A stretch of DNA of 64,000 bases from Undaria pinnatifida (Eukaryota; Sar; Phaeophyceae; Laminariales; Alariaceae): contig JABAKD010000012.1 in NCBI GenBank assembly GCA_012845835.1, positions 10,281,973 through 10,345,972 of the forward strand. The letters run 5' to 3'. Both the position numbers and the translations under genes were made by a program. The notes beneath the pieces were generated by a model that saw nothing but the letters and a program-made list of their open reading frames with translations, made no database searches and was not told the DNA's origin. Below are positions 56,637 to 64,000 of the stretch, piece by piece (the stretch's first letter is position 1; the number at the start of each line of letters is the position of its first letter).

Positions 56637-57127
56637 TAGCCAATGGGTCGCCTTTCGGATGAACTCGTTGCCCATGGGATGTCTTGGATGCCTATGGGAT
56701 ATTTAACTTTGCAGTTGCCCACGGGTTAGCCATGGGGTGCCCATGGGTTGCCCATGACATGACCACGGTTGCCCATGGGTTGCCTATGGGTCACCAATGC
56801 GTTGCGCATGCATTGTCCATGTGTTGCCCACGGGTTGCCCATATGGTACGGATGGCCCATGGGTTGGTGGTCGTGGGCCATATGGGTTACCCATGACTTG
56901 TCGGAGGGTGGCCAATGGGATGGTGGTGTTACTAATGACCCAAGAGTTACCTACATGGGTTGCCCATGGATTGCTCATCATGCGTATCCCGTGAGAAATA
57001 TCATGGGTCGTCCATGAGACAAGCACGGGATGTCCGTGGGCCACCCATGTATTGCCCATGGGTTACGCATGGGTGAGTTATCTATGGTTCGCTTATGGGC
57101 AGCAGCACATGGGTTGCCCATGGGTAT
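56637..57127. repeat. 11-bp minisatellite, second block, unit D
   Basis: CCCATGGGTTG-type repeats, matching C. Confidence 0.88.
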
Positions 57128-57160
57128 CCTGTCAGGAATTCCGAGGACGGCCCATGCAGC

Positions 57161-57313
57161 ATGCCCGAAAATACCGTAAGTCAAACAACGTGCATCCTCG
57201 GCCGACTCTGGGACAAGGCCTGCGTCGTCGACGTATCACAGGCGCAACACAACAACCCTTCAAGCGCATTCCAACGGTTCCACGTGTCCACGCTCTCCAT
57301 TAGATCCCTCTGA
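57161..57313 (+). pseudogene. Short exon-like ORF, module copy 1, unit D
   Basis: Matches the unit C copy; open. Confidence 0.4.
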
Positions 57314-57440
57314 TGCCTTGTTCATGGTATCGCCACGGTGGTTCTTGGGTCAAAAATAGTGAGACGAGTTGTGTCTCGGTTTGATATCGATCACGTGATA
57401 CAAGACCCATGCCGAATACAAACTAAAAACTGCAAATTTG

Positions 57441-57547
57441 ACAAAAAAAAAAGAAAAGAGAACGTCGTCGTCAGGATTCGATCCTGCGATGAGACCAGTG
57501 AAGTCTCATATCCGTCCCCTGACCCAAACGAGCCCGGCGGCCGGGTG
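57441..57547 (-). repeat. tRNA-related SINE-like sequence, module copy 1, unit D
   Basis: Same as the copy-1 type in C. Confidence 0.5.
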
Positions 57548-58160
57548 AGGACGAACATCTATCAATTTTTACGTATATAAAGTAATAGATACATTTAGTC
57601 TACACAGTATAGGAAAACATTATTCTGTATTCAGGTCTCAGAAGTGGTGTCGTACATGTACTCAGCACCAGAGGTATCATGGAAAAGATGTCTATTCAGG
57701 ACTGTATACCTCTTCCTATGTCGCCGACGATTAGAATGGTAGTGTAAATAGTAGTAGCTGTTCCCGGTATTTGGATACAAATTTCGCTTCAGAAGTACCA
57801 GGCAAAACAAGGAGTCCATGACGAGCACTTTTCGGTCCCCATGGTGCGTGTAAGGTTATTGGCTCACTACTGCTCACCGACTACTTTATTACATGCTTGG
57901 CTGGGTAGAGCTACAAGTGGCGCCACCCCCCCGGAACTTTGCCTTCCTTGGTAAGCGTTTCAGCAGCGTGGTGGGTGGTAGTTAGTAGACACGCTGCTAC
58001 TGGAGGTGGCCTGGGTTGGACCAATACACCGGCGGGTCCGATCCTGTTGCCGTGGTCATACACGGACATCACGTGGGCAGCAGGCTAACATAGGTGGGGT
58101 GGATAGTGGACCAGTCAATGCTGCGGTAAAGGGAGCACCTTTAACATGTGTGCCGTTCTA

Positions 58161-58360
58161 GCCCACGGGTTACCCACATGGGTTGCCTACGGGTTGCTCA
58201 TGGGTATCCCGTGAGATGTCTCATGCGCCGCCCATGAAGCAAGCATGGGATGTCCGTGGACAGCCGCGCGTTGCCCATGGGCTACCCGGTTTACGCATGG
58301 GTGGGTTGTGTCTATTATATGGGCTGCTCATGGGCAGCAGCACATGGGTTGCCCATGGGT
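58161..58360. repeat. 11-bp minisatellite, third block, unit D
   Basis: Equivalent to the unit C block. Confidence 0.85.
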
Positions 58361-58395
58361 ATCCTGTCAGAAATTACAAGGACAACCCATGCAGC

Positions 58396-58615
58396 ATGTC
58401 CGAAATTACAGTAAATCACAAGCAATAATGTGCATCCTCGACCGACTCCGAGACAAGGCCTGCGTCGTCGACGTATCACACGCGCAACGCAACACCCCTT
58501 CAAGGGCATTCCAATGGTTCCTCGTCTCCACGCGCCCCATCCTCTTTGAAATAAACAAGGTCCTTCGTGCCTCGATATCGCCACGATGGCGTTTGGGTCG
58601 AAAATAGAGTTATGA
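58396..58615 (+). pseudogene. Short exon-like ORF, module copy 2, unit D (frameshifted)
   Basis: Matches the unit C copy, with the same frameshift. Confidence 0.4.
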
Positions 58616-58696
58616 GTTGTGTCTCAGTTCGATATCCGCCACAATAGTCTATGATACAAGACCATGCCAAATACAAATTAAAATCTGCAAATCTGA

Positions 58697-58803
58697 CAAA
58701 AAAAAAAGTGAGAACTTCGTCGACAGGATTCGATCCTGCGATGAGACCAGTGTAGTCTCATATCCATCCCCTAACCCAAACGAGCCCGGCAGCCGGGTGA
58801 GGA
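58697..58803 (-). repeat. tRNA-related SINE-like sequence, module copy 2, unit D (variant)
   Basis: It differs from the C copy-2 sequence and has the copy-1 type B box (GGATCGAATCC at 58726-58736). It lies just after the point at 58670 where C-D similarity drops, so it belongs to a different lineage of the repeat. Confidence 0.5.
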
Positions 58804-58823
58804 CAACATGTTCTAAAGCTATA

Positions 58824-59842
58824 CAGTCGACCCCGCTTTAAAGACACACCGCGTTTTTTTTTGGGAGTGTCTTTAACGCGGGGAAGTGTCTCTAGGATTT
58901 CGGGGCCACTAACTAACCGTCCCCGGGGCCAATGGAGGTGTAACATATGTCAAAATACGCGCATTTGAAGCAGGAATGCGACCACGAAACTACTGTGTTG
59001 CTAAAAAACTACAACAACACGTGATTTGAAAGGCCGCAACACTACTGCTGTAATACACTCCGATACTTTACACATTTTCAATTTCCCTCCACCACCGAAA
59101 CGCGGGAAGGAGTGCAGCACGACCTATTGTAATGTGTACCGCAGTGCGCCGTTGATGCAGGCTCTTGCTGTAATGTGTACGGCGGTGCGCTGGTGTTGTT
59201 GCAGGCTTTTCTTATTGTCAAGGAGTTATCCTCACGGTGAACATCATGCCCGAGATATCGCGAACACACCTGAGACACATCAGTTCGTTGGAACTAGCTC
59301 TGATACGATACACGCAAGTTACCTGCCACATAGGGACCAAACAAACCCAGTCGACCCCTTAAAAGGACACTAGGAAACGGTCGGTAGCGCAGACCACAAC
59401 ATACAAAAAAATCGGGCAAATACACCGAAAAGAGGATACCGTTCTTCCCCAAAGCGAGGCAAAAATACAAAACAAAAATACCAAAATTTAACTCCACGAC
59501 GAGAAAGGCAAGAATCCCAAACTTTGACTGCCTGACACGAGTTGAGACTTTGACTGGCACGTGGGTTCGCCACATGGCTTCAAGCCGGCAGCTGACGACC
59601 CGCCAGCAGATGGGAGGAATCTCTCCATACCCACACGCGGTAGTACGGGCTGCAGCAGACCGCTGTCGATGTGATACAGCAGTGTGCTGCCCCAGCAAAA
59701 AAATTGGGGGGGGGCGGCAAAGTGGAAAAGGTACCCCCCCCTTATTATTGTACATCTGCGGGGCACCATGTTCTGGGAAAAAATGTGTGTTTTATAGCGG
59801 GGAGTTTCCTTAAGAAGGGTTTATTTAAAGCGGCGACGACTG
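58824..59842. mobile_element. pogo/Tigger-like non-autonomous DNA transposon, unit D (1019 bp)
   Basis: Ends CAGTCGACCCCGCTTTAAA and, inverted, CAGTCGTCGCCGCTTTAAA (two mismatches), flanked by TA on both sides (58822-58823 and 59843-59844). CAGT-starting inverted repeats with TA duplications are typical of pogo/Fot/Tigger (Tc1-mariner). Just inside the left end the repeat folds back on itself (58831-58847 with 58867-58883). A further TIR-like string CAGTCGACCCC lies at 59348-59358, so it may be a nested composite. No transposase is recognisable in the open frames. Confidence 0.75.
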
Positions 59843-59949
59843 TACGTATATGTAGTGAATACATACATGTCATGTACACAGCAGGAAAACATTATTGCGG
59901 TCTCGTAAATTTACACAGTACCAGGTATCATAGGAAATATATATAGTCT

Positions 59950-60737
59950 AATCCTTGATCTCATATCTGGAGTGTATATTAATATTACATGTGACCTAAA
60001 CCTCTTTAACCCCCCGCCCCCCCCCCCCTTCTTTCTTTCTCGCTTCCTCTTGCTCAAACACCCCACCTAATGTCGAAATCCGCCAGAGTAATAAACACTT
60101 CCACGCCCTGGATATCGCATGGTTATCGTTTTAGAGCCGTCCATGCCGCTGCTGCAATTCCCACCCACCCCCGCCCCCAACGCCCCCTCCTTCCCCGCCA
60201 CCCGCACCATCGCCTAGACCTAGCACCACGGGTATAGCAAACCCGTATATCTATGCGACCTAACGCCCTCCCCCCCAGCCCCCCGACCCCCCCGGCACAT
60301 TTCCCCCCCCCTCCTCCACAAGAACGATTTATAGTTTCCACGCACAAATTGACCTGCCCCACCCGTGCCCTCCCCCCCTCCCCCCCTCCCGCCCCTCTTC
60401 TAATCAAAATCAGGCCCCCACGTCCTTCAAAACTCCCCCCCTCGCCGGTTATTCGACTTACAGGATTCACTTGATAAACTGATGTATTTCCTTCCACAAC
60501 TGTTAGATTTTGTCCCCCTCAGAAACGGGTTTTATAGTTTCCGCGCACAGACTGCCTAACATCACCCTATTGACCCTGATAGCTACATTGTAGTTGCAAG
60601 GGGAGTCGCCGACCTATATCCTCAATGAGGACACACAACTCGTAATACGCGCGATCGGAGTATCAAACACAGCTTGCAAAGATGAGTTTCGACAAAATCT
60701 TCGATCTCACAGCTGGAGTGTATTTCTTATTTATAGT
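59950..60737 (+). mobile_element. C-rich composite insertion with copies of the 374-bp element, unit D
   Basis: It interrupts unit sequence at the same AT-rich site used in B. It contains a fragment of the 3' end of the dispersed element (about 59950-59988), about 400 bp of C-rich sequence (60009-60420), a fragment with TTATAGTTTCCACGCAC (about 60330-60350), and a nearly full copy (60399-60735). It appears to be tandem or nested insertions of one family. Confidence 0.6.
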
Positions 60738-60925
60738 ATATGCAGCACTGTGACTTGGCTACCTCTTCCTATGTCGCCGACGGTTGTTAATGGTAAGTAG
60801 TTGTTACCGGTGGTTGATGATTACAAAATTTCGCTTCAAGAGCACCAGGTAAAAAAAGGAGTCCATGACGAGCACTTGGCAGCACCCATGGTGCGCGTAA
60901 CGTTATTGGTTCACTACAACTTACG
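60738..60925 (+). repeat. Last piece of array unit D
   Basis: Matches C from about 43909 to 44096 (ATGCAGCACTGTGACTTG onward, AAGGAGTCCATGACGAGC). Similarity ends at CAACTTAC, after which unrelated sequence begins. Confidence 0.8.
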
Positions 60926-60928
60926 TAC

Positions 60929-61335
60929 CGGATGAAAAATTCTAGAATGGGGTCTAGGTATACACAATGAGAGTCACGCAAAAAAGGGTCCATTCGCGAC
61001 GATTTTAGGTTAAGGAAAAAACGAAAGTAGCCAAAAAGAGCTACCTCTATCGTAGCATGCTTCGCCGGATGAAAAGTCCCACGGCCTAGGTATACAACGA
61101 GAATCACATAAATGAAAGAAAATGTCATATTATTTCCGACGACTTTGGGTTAAGGAGCCTCGTCATTTGGAAACCATTTTCAGACCAAAACTACTACACC
61201 TCTATCTACTGTAGCACGCGAAAAAAATCGTTTTAGACGAAAAGTAAACGAAAAAGCTCTGCCTCTGTCGTAGCACGCATCAAGAAGAAGAGCTAGGTAC
61301 CTCGATGTCATCGTAGCTCGCGTCTACACTGTGAC
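60929..61335. repeat. Diverged tandem repeat of about 140 bp in the flank
   Basis: Two clear copies start CCGGATGAAAA at 60929 and 61071 and share GGTATACA, GTTAAGGA and a CTCTATC...GTAGCA(T/C)GC end. At least one partial copy follows (to about 61325). A further related copy lies at about 62695-62826. Confidence 0.6.
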
Positions 61336-61479
61336 ACCCAGCATATATATTTGGCAGAGAAGCCGACACAGTGTCCTCACATTTTTTCTCCGCGCTGCTT
61401 AGCCCGTTGGGGATGTGTTGGTCACTGAGCGGAGCAAACACAACGCTTCTTCTCCGGTTCGAGCTCCGGGATGAGTATT

Positions 61480-61480
61480 A

Positions 61481-61553
<73 letters not shown>

Positions 61554-61636
61554 GCTGTTGTAGTTGTTGTTGTTGTTGCTGTTGTTGTTGTTGCTGTTGT
61601 TGTTGTTTTCGTTGTTTTTGTTGTTGTTGTTGTTGT
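61480..61636 (+). repeat. (TTG)n microsatellite
   Basis: About 50 TTG repeats with a few CTG, TAG and TTC interruptions. The open frames over it (polyVal, polyGln, polyThr) are artefacts of the repeat. Confidence 0.95.
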
Positions 61637-61843
61637 ATGGAGCACCTCATCAGGCGAGGAAGAATCCCCAGAAAAAGTGAGATGGTCTAGACATCGTCCG
61701 TCCGTAGCCTTGCCCCGCGGGATAATCCCAGGGCTTAGACTATAGGATAAACAATAACGAAAGCGCGAATGATATCCCAACACCGTTGTTTTTTTTCCTC
61801 GGTTCGAGGAAGGAGCCAGCCCCGTGGGACTCAGAGATGCTCT

Positions 61844-61875
61844 GGCCAAAAAGAGGTACGGCCAAAAAGAGGTAC
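61844..61875 (+). repeat. 16-bp tandem duplication
   Basis: GGCCAAAAAGAGGTAC occurs twice in direct succession (61844-61859 and 61860-61875). Confidence 0.9.
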
Positions 61876-62694
61876 ACTGCACCCCTATAACGTAGCACAG
61901 CGTCATCCCACGGTATACGGGCGGTACTGTTCGAGCCAAACTTTCGGACCAGGGTTGAGCTCCTTGCAGGTGTGGAAACCTCTCAATTGGTATGATAATG
62001 TTATAGGTCTATACCAACACATTTGTTTTAGGACCATCATTAATCACAATCATAGCGCATAGAAATGTTCGTCTGGTTGCTCGAACGAATGTTGTTGTCT
62101 CGAACTCATGTTTCGGCTGAGGTATTGAAGTCCTCATGGTGGGCGTTCTGCTGGTTCTTCGCCCCTAGAGCGGGATAGCTCTTTTTCGCCTCGTTTTCCT
62201 TTCGCTTGTTGTAACACTTTATGAACCTTCACCCGCCATGGTTTTAACGTAAGGCATTAATTATATTATATAAGGCCTTCAATCGCGGCACGGGGTTTGG
62301 CACGGGAAATACACACTCATCGTTGAGTTCGCTGTATCAACGCAACGTCGTTGTGAACAACAAAAATGTTTGCACTCCTGTTTCTCCTGGAGAGCGTCCT
62401 GTAGGCGCCACACCGCACACGCTCGCCAAATGGCACATCACTGCCGAGGGTCAAGCCAATCGCCCCCATACATACCATACTCGTGGTAGCTCATGCTAAG
62501 AAATAGGAACAACAACAACAACACCGTTTTTCTTCTGAGGCTCCTCCTGATGACTTGATTGGTTGATACACTGATGAGCTCTCCACTTCTTCTCCAAAAA
62601 AAACAATTTTTGGGGAAAACAAAAGTGCGATATGTACCCGATCGATGGACTATATCCCATGGCCTCCTATTAATACGTGTTTGAATAGAATTAC
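61876..62694. other. Flank segment without a recognised gene
   Basis: It has an AT-rich TATA-like string (ATTATATTATATAAGGCC, about 62260-62278). An ATG at 62365 opens only 12 codons. I see no conserved domain or RNA gene. Confidence 0.5.
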
Positions 62695-62826
62695 TCTCAA
62701 AAAGACAGAAATTCCGGCGATTTGGGGTCAAAGGAGCTCCGCGATTGATCCTGGAAACGTTGACTTTTCAGGGCCCAAGAAGAAGAAGTTAATAATGCTA
62801 CATCTATCGTTCACCATGCCACGCGT
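62695..62826. repeat. Distant copy of the 140-bp flank repeat
   Basis: ATTCCGGCGATTTGGGGTCA, then GCTACATCTATCGTTCACCA and GCCACGCG align with 61115-61215. Plus orientation, diverged. Confidence 0.5.
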
Positions 62827-63917
62827 TTTTCTGGTTTCATGCACACACAAAGCTGCTGAGATCTTCTTCTGTTTGTTATCTTGATGGCAGTGTAGACGCA
62901 CGCTACAGCAGCAGTCATTGTGGCAGGAATAGCAAAAAAAAACTCTCCAAAATTACAGAGAAGTAAACGGCCCCACCGCGCAATAAGTAACTAGCTGGGC
63001 ATGTAACACCGACCGGCGAGCCCTCAAACTAATGTATGATATAGCCTATATACAGCTATATTGTATCGTGTACCAGGTAGTCTAGTCTATACCCATTGCC
63101 CCCCTACCTCAATTTACTTGAAATATATTGGACTTTGTTTGGGAATTCTCTTCTCCGCGAAGGTGTCGTAAGATTCACGGTTAATGTTACGCAAAACAGT
63201 CGCCACCATATATATTATTATGGCAAAACTATGAAAGGCGCCTATGTTGTTACTAAATTTTCCACGGAAGTTCCAACATGGTAGTCCCCAAACACTTGAG
63301 CGCATGATGGGGGCCTTAAAACGTATGCCTTAACCCTTTCACACCACTAAAGGACAATGATCCCACACACTAATTTCAAGTTGTCTGTTCCCCAAAAATG
63401 TGGGTGCAGCAGTTGTTTCTTCAGAAGAACTCCAAACACTTGTTGGACGGGAGCACAAAAAAAAAACGTAAAAAGAACGACGAAATAATATGTATGCGAT
63501 ACGGAATTGATGAGTAATAGTATTGCCATTACTGCAGGGTGTTCATATCGAAGATTATCGCTACGCAGCTATGGTTGTTACCAGGGGACAGGGTGTGGTG
63601 TGGCGTCATTACGCCAGCTCAGATCACTCACTGCTGCTTGTACATGATACCTGGCACCGCTATAGCAGGGTGTGTGTTAACCTAGTGTGTGGTTGGGTAT
63701 GAGTTGGGTAGGAAAACATTAAATATTAGTAGTAATAGTATTGAAACCGTCGGAAGTCACAATCCAAGGCCAACCCTTACTTAGCGCGTGGCAATAACCC
63801 ACGAAAAATCAACGAGAAATTAGGTCACCAGGAATACATTTTCCTTCTTCGTCGTACCATTTTCTGTTACATGTTCCAACCCGTTTTTGGGGCGTTGGTT
63901 GGTCTTGGGTCTTGGGT
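62827..63917. other. Flank segment without a recognised gene
   Basis: Mixed-composition sequence with short A-runs and AT-rich palindromes near 63040-63065. Open frames up to about 62 codons only, none recognisable. Confidence 0.5.
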
Positions 63918-64000
63918 TATTATAAAAAATGAAAATACACCCCAGCTGTGAGATCGAAAATTTCGTCGAAACTCATCTTTGCACGCTGTGTGTGGTACTC
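63918..64000 (-). mobile_element. Dispersed 374-bp element, inverted copy cut by window end
   Basis: The reverse complement gives GAGTACCACACACAGCGTGC, TTTCGACGAAATTTTCGATC and TCACAGCTGGGGTGTATTTT, matching the right end of 27063-27436. It shows the family also lies outside the array. Confidence 0.75.

Larger units (their letters stand above)
45754..60925 (+). repeat. Array unit D (right-terminal, truncated and invaded)
   Basis: Last unit. It follows C closely from about 46120 to 58669, then turns into a more diverged copy. That copy is interrupted by a pogo-like element (58824-59842) and a C-rich composite insertion (about 59950-60737). Unit sequence resumes at about 60738 and stops at about 60925, corresponding to about 44096 in C. 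The hAT region, the coiled-coil fragment and the last minisatellite are therefore absent. This is the right edge of the array. Confidence 0.88.
57128..60925 (+). repeat. Duplicated module, unit D (second copy invaded and truncated)
   Basis: The first copy is normal. The second copy switches sequence type at 58670, is interrupted by the pogo-like element and the C-rich insertion, and ends at 60925. Confidence 0.75.

Noticed and set aside
30326-60925. C-D near-identity as proof of recent duplication
   Set aside because: Not dismissed, but an assembly duplication cannot be excluded from sequence alone. The abrupt change at 58670 and the private indels (9 bp in pol, TTC length) argue for real copies.
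61371-61939. polyVal, polyGln and polyThr frames
   Set aside because: Frames through the (TTG)n repeat; the flanking residues show no domain.
62245-62405. Promoter and short secreted-peptide gene (TATA-like string, then ATG at 62365)
   Set aside because: The frame is only 12 codons long and AT-rich strings are common in this flank; there is no further support.

Overview
This window is eukaryotic nuclear DNA made almost entirely of repeats. I see no intact host gene. It holds Ty1/copia-type LTR retrotransposon domains, hAT-like and pogo/Tigger-like DNA transposons, MITEs, a tRNA-related SINE-like sequence with Pol III boxes, long microsatellites, and exon-like fragments with GT/AG borders. 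The copia Gag and protease style (DSGASSHF) suits an alga, stramenopile or other protist at least as well as a land plant or animal, but the organism cannot be fixed from this sequence.

Layout: positions 1-60925 are a head-to-tail array of large units, about 15.4-16.5 kb from one copia 5' LTR to the next. Unit A (1-13776) enters mid-element, B is 13777-30325, C is 30326-45753, and D (45754-60925) is cut short. Positions 60926-64000 are non-array flank. Each complete unit has (i) a non-autonomous copia element of 5.0-5.7 kb (LTR, gag, frame-shifted pol start, 3' LTR); (ii) about 2.8 kb of degenerate 11-bp palindromic minisatellite (core CCCATGGGTCA); (iii) a decayed gene fragment of about 130 codons; (iv) about 2 kb of low-information sequence; (v) a second minisatellite block; (vi) a duplicated module of about 1.25 kb, each copy with a short exon-like ORF and a tRNA-related sequence; (vii) a hAT insertion (A and B) or its excision footprint (C); (viii) a second decayed gene fragment with a coiled-coil-like exon; and (ix) a last short minisatellite block into which the next copia is inserted. 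D ends inside (vi).

Comparing the units gives a history. A and B share the hAT element and a 33-bp duplication. C has a two-copy hAT footprint. C and D share a MITE and look nearly identical over about 12.5 kb, with sharp limits inside the 5' LTR TTC tract and next to the second tRNA-like sequence. B alone has a different MITE insertion and an insertion of about 374 bp. D alone has a pogo-like insertion. Because the units act as filled and empty sites for each other, element ends and target-site duplications can be read directly.

No operon-like or cooperating gene set is present. The coding remnants are transposon genes and captured or decayed fragments. The signals most worth follow-up are the 11-bp phased palindromic minisatellite, the hAT element carrying an exon-like segment with its excision footprint, a possible -1 frameshift signal at the copia gag/pol junction, and the abrupt conversion-like boundaries between units C and D.
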